NCBI GenBank assembly: GCA_944325505.1
Contig: CALVAJ010000007.1
Span: forward strand, 21,026-85,025
Source of the DNA: an uncultured Bacteroidales bacterium
GTDB taxonomy: Bacteria; Bacteroidota; Bacteroidia; Bacteroidales; UBA932
Length of the DNA: 64,000 nucleotides
Direction: 5' to 3'
The notes below the pieces were generated by a model. The model worked only from the letters and a program-made list of their open reading frames with translations, made no database searches and was not told where the DNA came from. The position numbers were made by a program, and so were the translations under genes. This document shows positions 8,161 through 16,428 of the stretch, piece by piece; within the stretch, counting starts at the first letter, position 1, and every line of letters starts with the position of its first letter.

Positions 8161-9480
8161 TTACCTGCGGCGGCGCATCATGTTGGACAGGTTCCCTGTC
8201 ATGACGGTCTTCATTACTTTTCTGGTATCTTCGAACTGCTTCAGCAGTCTGTTGACCTCGGCAACGGATGTACCGCTGCCGTCGGCAATACGCTTGCGGC
8301 GGCTGCCGTTTATGATTTCAGGACTTTCACGCTCAGCCGGAGTCATGGAAAGGATTATGGCTTCAATCCCCTTGAATGCGTCATCCTTGATCTCCACATC
8401 CTTGAGCGCTTTGCCCATACCCGGGATCATCGAGGCAAGATCCTTTATGTTTCCCATCTTTTTCACCTGCTGGATCTGATCGTAGAAATCCGATATGGTG
8501 AACTGGTTCCTGGCCAGTTTCTTTTTCAGCTTGCGTGCCTGCTCCTCATCGAACTGCTCCTGCGCCTTTTCCACGAGGGTCACGACGTCACCCATTCCGA
8601 GGATACGGTCGGCGATACGTTTCGGATGGAATACATCCAGGGCTTCCATCTTTTCTCCGGTGCTTACGAACTTGATAGGCTTCCCTACCACAGCCTTGAT
8701 GGAAAGGGCGGCACCTCCACGCGTATCGCCGTCCATCTTGGTGAGCACCACGCCGTCGAAGTCGAGCCTGTCGTTGAAAGCCCTGGCTGTCTCAACGGCG
8801 TCCTGTCCGGTCATGGCATCGACCACGAACAGGGTCTCGGTAGGCTTCACGGCAGAATGCACTGCAGCTATTTCGTCCATCAGTTCCTGATCGACCGCAA
8901 GACGACCAGCAGTATCGACGATCACCACCGAATACCCTTCTTTCTTTGCGTAAGCTACGGCGTTCCTTGCCACCTTTACGGGATCCTTCTCTTCCGGCTC
9001 GGAATATACCGGCACCCCGACCTGCTCTCCGAGGACTTTCAGCTGGTCGATGGCTGCAGGACGGAAAGTGTCGCAGGCGGCAAGAAGCACTTTCATTCCC
9101 CTCTTGCTCTTTATATACAGGGCAAGCTTTCCGGAGAAGGTGGTCTTACCGGAACCGTTCAGACCGGCAACCAGCACCACTCCCGGCTGCCCCTTGATGT
9201 TGATGTCGCTGGATTCGCTTCCCATCAGGGCGGCAAGTTCGTCATGCACGATCTTGACCATCATCTGCTCCGGCTTCACCGCCGTAAGCACATTCTGGCC
9301 GAGCGCCTTGGCTTTCACGTCATCGCAGAACTGCTTGGCTATCTTATAGCTGACATCGGCATCCAGAAGGGCGCGCCTTATGTCTTTAAGAGTCTCGGCT
9401 ACATTTATTTCGGTGATCTTGCCTTCACCTTTCAGTATCTTGAACGAACGTTCAAGGCGGTCAACTAAGTTTTCGAACAT
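8161..9480 (-). CDS. ffh: Signal recognition particle protein Ffh
   Basis: Ffh is the GTPase that binds 4.5S RNA and signal sequences and delivers nascent membrane proteins to FtsY. The 439-residue protein has the N domain (residues 1-85), the G domain with P-loop GLNGSGKTTFSGKLA, DTAGR (VIVDTAGRLAVDQ) and TKMDGDTRGG motifs, then the methionine-rich M domain with the RRKRIADGSGTSVAEVNRLLKQF RNA-binding segment ending in MMRRRR. The P-loop reads GLNGSGKT where many homologues have GLQGSGKT, which is conservative. It lies 20 bases downstream of lysA on the same strand, so the two are probably cotranscribed. Confidence 0.98.
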   Translation of the reverse strand: MFENLVDRLERSFKILKGEGKITEINVAETLKDIRRALLDADVSYKIAKQFCDDVKAKALGQNVLTAVKPEQMMVKIVHDELAALMGSESSDINIKGQPGVVLVAGLNGSGKTTFSGKLALYIKSKRGMKVLLAACDTFRPAAIDQLKVLGEQVGVPVYSEPEEKDPVKVARNAVAYAKKEGYSVVIVDTAGRLAVDQELMDEIAAVHSAVKPTETLFVVDAMTGQDAVETARAFNDRLDFDGVVLTKMDGDTRGGAALSIKAVVGKPIKFVSTGEKMEALDVFHPKRIADRILGMGDVVTLVEKAQEQFDEEQARKLKKKLARNQFTISDFYDQIQQVKKMGNIKDLASMIPGMGKALKDVEIKDDAFKGIEAIILSMTPAERESPEIINGSRRKRIADGSGTSVAEVNRLLKQFEDTRKVMKTVMTGNLSNMMRRRR

Positions 9481-9500
9481 ATTTATCTGCTTTTAAATTT

Positions 9501-10748
9501 TCAGTCAACATATCCACGGCTGCGCTCCGGGTGAGATGCCGGCATGCTGAAGTAGTCCGTATAGCATGGTGCGCTGTCCAGCTCATCGGAAAATACCGCA
9601 GGGGCGAAATCCCTGAGGTTGTAACGGCTGGCCATTACCTGTCCGTATGCTCCGGCGCTTCTTATCGCCATCAGGTCCCCCCTGACGCTCAGCGGCAGCA
9701 GCCTTCCCTGTCCCCAGACATCGCTCGACTCGCATACGGGACCTACGACATCATAGGCCTGCATCTCTGAAAAGCCTTTCCTGAAGCAGGACGACAGGTT
9801 CTCTATCTTATGGTACGCCCCGTACAGGGCCGGACGTATAAGGTCGTTCATTCCGGCATCGAGGATCAGGAAATTCTTGGTCTCGCCGCTTTTGACGAAC
9901 AGCACCCTCGTAACCAATGTCCCGCACTGAGCCACCACCGAACGGCCGGGCTCGAAATGGAGACTCTGCCCGGGACGGCGGCAGTAACTGCCGGTAATTG
10001 TCCTGAACCATGTTTCGAACGGCGCGACCGGACTTGCATCCGGAGCCTCGTAATCGACTCCGAGTCCTCCTCCGAAATCCACGCTGCCCACATGCAGCCC
10101 CTTATCCTCAAAATATGTCACTATTTCACCGACCCTTTCAGCCTCCAGTGCAAAAACGCTCCCCACTTCAGTGATCTGCGATCCGATATGGAAATGCAGT
10201 CCGGTAAAATCGATATTGCCGCACCGCCCGAGAAGCTCGGCGAGAGTGTCGAACTCATGGTGCGCTATTCCGAATTTGTTTTCGAACAGACCCGTAGTCA
10301 CGTACTGATGGGTATGGGCATCGATATTCGGATTTATCCTCGCCGCTACCCTCGCCCTCAGCCCGAAGGCTGCGGCCATGGCATTGATCACATAGATTTC
10401 ATGAAGCGACTCGCAGTTGAACGCCTCGATTCCGGCATTCATGGCTTCATAAATCTCCCTGTCGCTCTTTCCTACTCCGGCAAAGACGGTCCGGTCGGCG
10501 GGGAAACCGCATTCCAGAGCCCTCCGGACCTCGTTCCCGCTCACACAGTCCGCACCGATTCCGCGGCTGCTGACCGTTTCCAATATACGTTTCTCGACAT
10601 TGGCCTTGACAGCATAGTGGACATTTACATCATATTTCCGGGCAAGGTCTGCAAGAGTATCTACCGTATGGCCAAGCAGCTCCATATCATAATAATAGAA
10701 AGGAGTCGCAATCTGCTCGAATTTCTCTATGGATGCCTGGTCAAACAT
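9501..10748 (-). CDS. lysA: Diaminopimelate decarboxylase
   Basis: The enzyme catalyses the last step of lysine synthesis, decarboxylating meso-diaminopimelate with PLP. The start was placed at the ATG at 10748 (415 residues), because a -7 box at 10772-10779 lies between this ATG and an earlier in-frame one. The fold-type III barrel shows the PLP lysine in VHYAVKAN, the HFHIGSQI and SVDFGGGLGVDY motifs, and EPGRSVV; the C-terminal domain has GPVCESSDVWG with the active-site Cys. Normal length. It is likely cotranscribed with ffh downstream and divergent from the deoxyhypusine-synthase-like gene. Confidence 0.96.
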   Translation of the reverse strand: MFDQASIEKFEQIATPFYYYDMELLGHTVDTLADLARKYDVNVHYAVKANVEKRILETVSSRGIGADCVSGNEVRRALECGFPADRTVFAGVGKSDREIYEAMNAGIEAFNCESLHEIYVINAMAAAFGLRARVAARINPNIDAHTHQYVTTGLFENKFGIAHHEFDTLAELLGRCGNIDFTGLHFHIGSQITEVGSVFALEAERVGEIVTYFEDKGLHVGSVDFGGGLGVDYEAPDASPVAPFETWFRTITGSYCRRPGQSLHFEPGRSVVAQCGTLVTRVLFVKSGETKNFLILDAGMNDLIRPALYGAYHKIENLSSCFRKGFSEMQAYDVVGPVCESSDVWGQGRLLPLSVRGDLMAIRSAGAYGQVMASRYNLRDFAPAVFSDELDSAPCYTDYFSMPASHPERSRGYVD

Positions 10749-10771
10749 AAAATTTAAGTGCAAAACGGTTG

Positions 10772-10779
10772 CAAAAATA
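10772..10779 (-). promoter_or_regulatory. -7 box of the lysA-ffh operon
   Basis: TATTTTTG on the minus strand matches the TAnnTTTG consensus; no convincing TTG lies 19-21 bases upstream. An inverted repeat, ACTTTG-T-CAAAGT at 10814-10826, lies farther up between the two divergent genes and could be an operator. Confidence 0.45.
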
Positions 10780-10873
10780 GGGAAAAAATCGTTAATTCGC
10801 GCTTTGAATTCTGACTTTGTCAAAGTTCACGGGACAATTTGGAAAAAATACTAAAAATCTGATTGTTAGAACA

Positions 10874-11848
10874 ATGGAAAAAGGACCTATTTCACAGTTC
10901 ATTACACATCACTACCGCCATTTCAACTCTGCGGCTCTGGTAGACGCGGCAAAAGCATACGACGAGCACATGAACAGAGGTGGAAAAATGATGTTGGCAA
11001 TGGCCGGAGCCATGAGTACGGCCGAACTCGGACTCTCTCTCGCAGAGATGATCCGTCAGGACAAGTTCCAGATAGTTTCATGCTCGGCAAACAACCTTGA
11101 GGAAGATATCATGAACCTGGTGGCCCACTCCCACTACTACAGGGTACCGGGTTACAGGGACCTGACTCCTGCACAGGAAAAGGAACTCCTCGACAACCAC
11201 ATGAACCGTGTCACCGACACCTGTATCCCAGAGGAAGAGGCATTCCGCCGTCTCGAGCACCATCTTCTCGATGTATGGAAAGACATGCAGGCAAAAGGTG
11301 AAAGGCTCCTTCCGTATCAGGTAATGTACAGGCTGCTCAGGAGCGGGGTTCTCGAGCAGTACTATGAAATCGACCCGAAAGACAGCTGGGTACTTGCAGC
11401 ATGCGAGAAGAACATCCCTATCGTCGTGCCTGCATGGGAAGACAGCACCACCGGCAATATTTTCGCCGCACACTGCATCAAAGGCGAGCTCGACCCCCAT
11501 ATCATCAAGAACGGTATCGAGACAATGATGTTCCTGACCGACTGGTACAAGAACAACTCCGGCGGAGAAGGCGTAGGCTTCTTCCAGATCGGCGGCGGTA
11601 CTGCGGGCGACTTCCCTATCTGCGTGGTTCCGATGATGGAGCAGGATCTGGGATGGACCGGTACTCCGCTCTGGAAATATTTCTGCCAGATCTCGGACAG
11701 CACCACCTCATACGGTTCATATTCAGGCGCAGTGCCTAACGAGAAAATCACCTGGGGCAAGCTGGATGTGGACACCCCGAGGTTCATAGTGGAGTCCGAT
11801 GCGACTATCGTGGCGCCGCTGATGTTCGCATATATTCTCGGCTGGTAA
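10874..11848 (+). CDS. Deoxyhypusine synthase-like protein (bacterial DHS family)
   Basis: This 324-residue protein resembles deoxyhypusine synthase. The catalytic-lysine region of the eukaryotic enzyme (…EAVSWGK…) corresponds to NEKITWGKLDVDT here. The NAD-binding parts are also recognisable: GAMSTAELG, SCSANNLEEDIMN, GGGTAGDFPICVVPMM. Bacteria lack eIF5A, so the substrate must differ; related enzymes can act as homospermidine or other polyamine synthases, and that is the inferred activity. The start is the ATG at 10874 because upstream codons lie in the intergenic region. The gene is monocistronic and followed by a dispersed repeat (11872-11954) and a hairpin terminator. Confidence 0.88.
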   Translation: MEKGPISQFITHHYRHFNSAALVDAAKAYDEHMNRGGKMMLAMAGAMSTAELGLSLAEMIRQDKFQIVSCSANNLEEDIMNLVAHSHYYRVPGYRDLTPAQEKELLDNHMNRVTDTCIPEEEAFRRLEHHLLDVWKDMQAKGERLLPYQVMYRLLRSGVLEQYYEIDPKDSWVLAACEKNIPIVVPAWEDSTTGNIFAAHCIKGELDPHIIKNGIETMMFLTDWYKNNSGGEGVGFFQIGGGTAGDFPICVVPMMEQDLGWTGTPLWKYFCQISDSTTSYGSYSGAVPNEKITWGKLDVDTPRFIVESDATIVAPLMFAYILGW

Positions 11849-11871
11849 CCTATCAGAATCAGATATAATGC

Positions 11872-11954
11872 TGATTTCCGCGTTATGCCTGTTCCTCATA
11901 TCATCATTACCTGCAGGTAACTCCGGTATTCGGAACGGCGCATGCCTTGAAATC
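11872..11954 (+). repeat. Dispersed intergenic repeat, copy A
   Basis: This 83-base unit begins TGATTTC and ends GCATGCCTTGAAATC. It aligns without gaps to copy B (27849-27931), sharing about two thirds of positions (56 of 83 counted by hand). It contains a 14-base perfect palindrome at 11907-11920 (TTACC-TGCA-GGTAA) followed by CTCCGGTATTCG. It starts 23 bases after the DHS-like stop codon. Copies R1 and R2 carry the same core in the opposite orientation. Confidence 0.7.
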
Positions 11955-12057
11955 ACCTGTTATCTCTGATTCTGCCATACAAGATTATCCTGGAAATACG
12001 GTCATTCGGGGCTTGACCCGGAATCTGCGGATAATCATATTTTTATGTAGCATACAG

Positions 12058-12091
12058 TATTCCGGAGGATCGGCGGTTCTCCGGAATATTT
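12058..12091 (+). terminator. Hairpin, probable terminator of the DHS-like gene
   Basis: TATTCCGGAG (12058-12067) pairs with CTCCGGAATA (12079-12088) across an 11-base loop and is followed by TTTAAG. The T-tract is short, so it may be a weak terminator or a leader hairpin of the regulator that starts 36 bases downstream. Confidence 0.5.
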
Positions 12092-12126
12092 AAGAAAAAG
12101 ATTTTTAACCAATTTTCCGTTTTGCT

Positions 12127-13296
12127 GTGAGTTTTTCGTATCTACTTGACACACAAGCTTTCCATCTTTATGCACTGGTAGTGGCATCTACTTTGGCGCT
12201 GATACTCCTGCTTATCAGGATACCCAAGACCGAGTATGCAAAAAAACTCGCACGGTCGAAATACACAATAGCCACCAGCTACATGATCGGGGCGTTTACA
12301 TTCGGATACGCATTCTACAACGCAGATGCCCCGATGTACGAAGAATTCTCTACCATAGCCATGCTTATCGTGGTGGCATTCATCTCGATCATCGTATCGT
12401 TTTCACTGATAAACCTGCTGATGCCCAGGTTCATAGACGGAGGCAAGTTTCTTGTCAGCATATTTCTGGTTTTCGTAGCCAGCGTGATTCTGGTGGAATC
12501 CTTCTTTTCAGGGAATATGAGACTGCACAAGATAACCCTCTATACGGGCGTGGCGCTTTTCGTTGTCCAGAGCTGTTCACTGATAATAATCTTTGACCGG
12601 GCCTACAAGCGGTCTATCGGAATCCTGGAAAAGTACTACGATGAAGACGAGGAACACAAGATAAAATGGATAAGGTTCTGCTATATCCTTACCATGCTCA
12701 CAGCCATGTTCATCCTGGTATATGTTTTCCTTCCGGACAAGGGCTTCATCAGGCTGTACATGTTCTTCTATATCCTGTACATGATCTATTTTGCAGGAAA
12801 CTACATTTCGTTTCTCGGCAGCCACAAGCTTCTCCTGGATGCGGTAGGGCACTATGCGCTTTCTGAGCAGAATCCTATATTCCAGAAAAAAAAGAAATCG
12901 AGGCAGGGCGCAGGCAATAATCCCCGGAGCAGTAAGGAAGACGACAGTTTTGCCCTTCTGGGAAAGGCTCTGGACAAATGGGTAAAGGAAAAACGTTTCC
13001 GCGAATACGACAAAAGCCGGGAAGAAACGGCTCGGGAACTCGGCACTACCAAGGAAGTCCTGCAGATGTACTTTACAGACAGAATGGGCGTGGACTTCCG
13101 CAGCTGGAGGACAGAACTGAGAATCAGAGAAGCCAAGGACATGCTTCTGAAGCACAAGGACTACTCGATAAACTTCATCGCGGAAGCCGTAGGTTTCAGC
13201 GACCGTTCCAACTTCCACCGGCAGTTCTCCAAATCGGTAGGATGCTCTCCCAAGGAGTGGAGAGACACCGATGGTCATCCCGAACTGAGGGCATAA
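12127..13296 (+). CDS. Membrane-bound AraC-family transcriptional regulator
   Basis: The 389-residue protein has an N-terminal half with about six or seven hydrophobic helices (for example LVVASTLALILLLIRI, VVAFISIIVSFSLINLL, FCYILTMLTAMFILVYVF), then a charged linker (about residues 255-290) and a C-terminal AraC-type double helix-turn-helix ending in the signature FIAEAVGFSDRSNFHRQFSKSVGCSPKEWR. An integral membrane sensor joined directly to an AraC DNA-binding domain is a recurrent Bacteroidota design, and the ligand is unknown. The start codon is a GTG at 12127; no nearby in-frame ATG gives a better N-terminus. It ends just before a terminator. Confidence 0.85.
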   Translation: MSFSYLLDTQAFHLYALVVASTLALILLLIRIPKTEYAKKLARSKYTIATSYMIGAFTFGYAFYNADAPMYEEFSTIAMLIVVAFISIIVSFSLINLLMPRFIDGGKFLVSIFLVFVASVILVESFFSGNMRLHKITLYTGVALFVVQSCSLIIIFDRAYKRSIGILEKYYDEDEEHKIKWIRFCYILTMLTAMFILVYVFLPDKGFIRLYMFFYILYMIYFAGNYISFLGSHKLLLDAVGHYALSEQNPIFQKKKKSRQGAGNNPRSSKEDDSFALLGKALDKWVKEKRFREYDKSREETARELGTTKEVLQMYFTDRMGVDFRSWRTELRIREAKDMLLKHKDYSINFIAEAVGFSDRSNFHRQFSKSVGCSPKEWRDTDGHPELRA

Positions 13297-13301
13297 AAAA
13301 A

Positions 13302-13321
13302 GAGGTGCCGGACGGCACCTC
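13302..13321. terminator. Bidirectional Rho-independent terminator
   Basis: GAGGTGCC-GGAC-GGCACCTC forms an 8-bp stem with a tetraloop. An A7 run precedes it, giving a T-run on the minus strand. It lies between the convergent regulator and the DUF4301 gene. Confidence 0.85.
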
Positions 13322-13344
13322 AAATACTATCCTGCACTTTCCTG

Positions 13345-14922
13345 TCAGTCGGCCGGCTGGTGGGCCGGACGGAGAAGGTCAAGGACAGTCTTCACCGGGT
13401 TGAATGTCTCTGACGGCACCTCAACGAAAAGCGTATTCCAGTCGCTCATGGATCCGTTCCAAAGCCCAGGAAGCTCGAGGGCCTTGAGTTCACGTCCCTG
13501 ATAACTCTTTGAACTTATGAAGCCGGCCTCACGGTCCACGTACTTCTGAAGGTCAAAACTGTTGCCCTTATAGTCGTGCAGGCAGCAGACGATATCCACA
13601 GGATTGAAGTGCGTAGCCTCCGACAGGGCCTTGCGGGCAGTCTCGTCAGCCATATTGATCTGCACGCTCTCCAGTATCTGCAGGGATGTAGTGCCGTCTT
13701 TCTCGGAGATGATGAAAGGCCCGCCGCCCGGCTCTCCTTCGTTCTTCACCATTCCGCAGACACGTATAGGACGGTCGAGCTTGCGGCGGATCATCATGAC
13801 CCTCGACTTGCAGTCATCGCTTTCCGGCAGGCTGATGCACAGCTCCTTCTCCAGGAACTCCTGGATATCGTTGCACAGCAGCTGGCATTCCGGCTTCAAG
13901 TAGACCTCGTCCTTCCCCACAGGGGAATAACCGGGCAGGTAAGGCTCCGGATACGAGATGTAGTTCTCTGTGACTGCATCGAGTTCACGCAGATACCCGT
14001 GTATCCTGTCCCTGATCTCCAGGCATTTGCCCATGAGCACTTTCTTGTAGCGGGCTGTCGCCGGGAGATACCTGTCATGTGCTACATTGTCTATATTCTT
14101 GATGGAAACCAGCTCCTCTGAAAGGGCATTGAGATTGTTAATGAGGGCCCCGTGTCCGGCAGGACGGAACAGGAGGGAATCGGTCTCGGTACGGAACGGG
14201 TTGTTGTTTACATCCACGGCCACTGTATCGGTGGCCTTGTCCTGATAGGTGAAAGTCACATTGTACTTCACACCGTATCTCTTTTCATATTTTTCCTTCA
14301 CAGACTCCAGCACTTCCCTGAAAAGATGCTCGTGCTCCGGAGAGATGGTCACGACGATATTGGCCGTACCGTCCGCATTCCTCATATATTCCTGCGCTTC
14401 GACAAGATGCTCCTCGAAAGCAGTGCGCACCTCGTCGGCATATCTGTGGAACTTGATTACACCCTTGGGTTTCGACCCGTATCCGAGAGGCTCTTCCTTC
14501 AGGGTCTTTTCCAGGACGGATTCCATATATGCGGAGGTATCCGCCTTTTCGCCATAGACAGACTTGTCATAGAAGGCGAACTTACCGATATTTTCCACGA
14601 ACCTGCGTGCAGGAGCTCCGTCAGCAAGACCTTTTCCCTCTTTCAGTGCATCAAGTCCGGCAAACAGATCCTTGAACATACGGGATGCGGCTCCGGAAGC
14701 CGGAACGAACTTGCACTTTCCTGCGACAGACGCCGATTCATAATATTCCACAGCCTCATCGGCCTCTTTTTCAGACAGCACGGCAATGCCTTTCCGAGGA
14801 GTGGCAGGCGCACTGATTCTCATCCACGGGAAACCTTTCTTGAATCTTTCTATCTGCTGTTCTACGACAGCTGCAGAAGAACCTCTGGATTCAATCTGCT
14901 TCAAATCGTCCGAGTTGAACAT
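13345..14922 (-). CDS. DUF4301 family protein
   Basis: The 525-residue protein is typical of DUF4301, a Bacteroidota family of unknown function. The N-terminal third has a conserved CKFVPASGAASRMFKDLFAG stretch (about residues 72-91) resembling a phosphate-binding loop of nucleotidyltransferase-like folds. The second half has long conserved runs (GRELKALELPGLWNGSMSDW, and FVEVPSETFNPVKTVLDLL at the C-terminus). No signal peptide or membrane helix is seen, so it is cytosolic. It is the last gene of the recF-DUF721-pdxB-DUF4301 unit (23 bases after pdxB). Function cannot be inferred beyond a possible nucleotide-sugar or nucleotide-binding enzyme. Confidence 0.75.
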   Translation of the reverse strand: MFNSDDLKQIESRGSSAAVVEQQIERFKKGFPWMRISAPATPRKGIAVLSEKEADEAVEYYESASVAGKCKFVPASGAASRMFKDLFAGLDALKEGKGLADGAPARRFVENIGKFAFYDKSVYGEKADTSAYMESVLEKTLKEEPLGYGSKPKGVIKFHRYADEVRTAFEEHLVEAQEYMRNADGTANIVVTISPEHEHLFREVLESVKEKYEKRYGVKYNVTFTYQDKATDTVAVDVNNNPFRTETDSLLFRPAGHGALINNLNALSEELVSIKNIDNVAHDRYLPATARYKKVLMGKCLEIRDRIHGYLRELDAVTENYISYPEPYLPGYSPVGKDEVYLKPECQLLCNDIQEFLEKELCISLPESDDCKSRVMMIRRKLDRPIRVCGMVKNEGEPGGGPFIISEKDGTTSLQILESVQINMADETARKALSEATHFNPVDIVCCLHDYKGNSFDLQKYVDREAGFISSKSYQGRELKALELPGLWNGSMSDWNTLFVEVPSETFNPVKTVLDLLRPAHQPAD

Positions 14923-14945
14923 AACTTTTATTTATCAGTTTAGTA

Positions 14946-15992
14946 TTATTCTACATAAATCTCACGTCTGTACTTGTACTCCGAGCGCAGCTGCTCGAAC
15001 CTGTCCGGCTGCATTCTGAGCATGAAGTCATCAGTGAATATCGGGTAATTATACTGCAGGACAGAGGTTATTTCCCCCTGGTTCATTCCACGAAGGTCGA
15101 GCTTCACAGGCTCATAGTCTGCAGATCCGGTCTCCGGGAAGAAATCATACAGCGGCTCTATGCCGAAATGTCTGGCAACGGCACGGACAGAGAATGCCGT
15201 CCCGTTCTGTTTTCCCTGGTAGGAATACCCGGCTATGTGCGGAGTGGCTATATCCACCATATCCAGAAGGCGTCTGTTTATATCAGGCTCGTTGTTCCAT
15301 GTATCGATGATTACAGGCCCGAGCTTCGGGATTGCTTCCATCAGCGCATCTTCATCTACGACCTCTCCCCTTGCCGCGTTTATGAAAAACGCCCCTGGAC
15401 GCATCATCGCAAAGAATTCCGCATCGGCCATCCGCCTCGTGGTATCATCAAGAGGGACATGGAGAGTAACTATGTTGGATGCGGTCAGGAGATGTTCCAG
15501 CGAGGTGAAGGCTTCAGGCCCTTCGGCCGCCTCCCTTGGAGGGTCGTACCTGAGGACATCGAATCCGAGGTGTTCAGCCATGTGCTCGACTTTCTTTCCT
15601 ACATTTCCGACACCTATTATTCCTATAACAGGGGCATCGAGCTTGATGAACTTGCGTGAAGCCGTACCGTAAAGGGCGGAAAAGACGTACTGCATTACCC
15701 CGCCGGCGTTGCATCCTTCCGCATTGTGCACTTCTATGCCATGGGCGGTGCAATAAGGGAAATCTATATGGTCCGTACCGATCGTGGCGGTAGCTATCAT
15801 ACTGACCCTGGATCCGTCCAGCAGAGCGGCATTGCACCTGGTCCTGGTACGTATGATCAGAGCATCAGCATCCAGGACATCGTCCCTGGAAATATCTTTA
15901 CCGTCAATATAGGACACTTCCGCATAAGGCTCGAAAACCCCTTCAAGAAACGGGATGTTCCTGTCCGCCACTATTCTTATCTTCCTTTCCAT
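14946..15992 (-). CDS. pdxB: 4-phosphoerythronate dehydrogenase PdxB
   Basis: PdxB oxidises 4-phospho-D-erythronate in the DXP-dependent branch of pyridoxal phosphate synthesis. The 348-residue D-2-hydroxyacid dehydrogenase has the NAD-binding GIIGVGNVGKKVEHMA region, the catalytic Arg segment INAARGEVVDEDAL, the Glu/Asp in WNNEPDI, and the His in ATPHIAGYSYQGK. The extra C-terminal domain after about residue 265 (ending EYKYRREIYVE) separates PdxB from simpler hydroxyacid dehydrogenases. It lies downstream of the DUF721 gene (57-base gap) and 23 bases ahead of the DUF4301 gene. Confidence 0.94.
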   Translation of the reverse strand: MERKIRIVADRNIPFLEGVFEPYAEVSYIDGKDISRDDVLDADALIIRTRTRCNAALLDGSRVSMIATATIGTDHIDFPYCTAHGIEVHNAEGCNAGGVMQYVFSALYGTASRKFIKLDAPVIGIIGVGNVGKKVEHMAEHLGFDVLRYDPPREAAEGPEAFTSLEHLLTASNIVTLHVPLDDTTRRMADAEFFAMMRPGAFFINAARGEVVDEDALMEAIPKLGPVIIDTWNNEPDINRRLLDMVDIATPHIAGYSYQGKQNGTAFSVRAVARHFGIEPLYDFFPETGSADYEPVKLDLRGMNQGEITSVLQYNYPIFTDDFMLRMQPDRFEQLRSEYKYRREIYVE

Positions 15993-16049
15993 AACAATCT
16001 GTAAAGTTATGAAGAATTGATGAGATGGATTAACTTTTTCCGATTAATT

Positions 16050-16418
16050 TCACCTGAGGACAATATCCTTCACGAACACGGTCTTCCCTTCGTCCCTGAC
16101 AAACAGCTCATCCTTAATCAGGAAATCGTTCATCATCTCCAGTATCCTCTTCTTTTGGAAAAACAGCCGGTTCCTTACGACAGATGAACTGATGCTGCAG
16201 TACAGGACGCCGTTCCTGAGATACCGGCCGACAGTATAGCCTGCAGCACCGGAAACCTGGTCCCAGGCCTCGAAAATCCGCTGGCGGTTCAGCCCGTTCA
16301 CCAGTTTCATTTCGCTGATATAACGGCGCACCAGCTCGTCCATCGAATAGGCCTCTTTCCTGGCAAGCCTGGCCGGGGCGCCGTTACGGCGCTGTTTGTC
16401 CGAAGGGAATCTGTCCAT
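16050..16418 (-). CDS. DUF721 (DciA-like) protein
   Basis: DUF721 proteins include DciA, the loader of replicative helicase in many bacteria; the assignment here is by domain pattern. From the ATG at 16418 the protein has 122 residues with a basic N-terminus, then MDELVRRYISEMKLVNGLNRQRIFEAWDQVSG, which is the typical DUF721 helix-rich start, and a beta part (GVLYCSISSSVVRNRLFFQ). Earlier in-frame starts would overlap recF, so the one 10 bases after the recF stop was chosen. Position behind recF fits a role in DNA replication or repair. Its C-terminus ends in VFVKDIVLR. Confidence 0.72.
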   Translation of the reverse strand: MDRFPSDKQRRNGAPARLARKEAYSMDELVRRYISEMKLVNGLNRQRIFEAWDQVSGAAGYTVGRYLRNGVLYCSISSSVVRNRLFFQKKRILEMMNDFLIKDELFVRDEGKTVFVKDIVLR

Positions 16419-16428
16419 AGGCGGTCTT

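Noticed and set aside
10814-10826. ACTTTG-T-CAAAGT inverted repeat as a firm operator
   Set aside because: Such short symmetric sequences arise by chance in AT-rich spacers; mentioned only with the lysA promoter.
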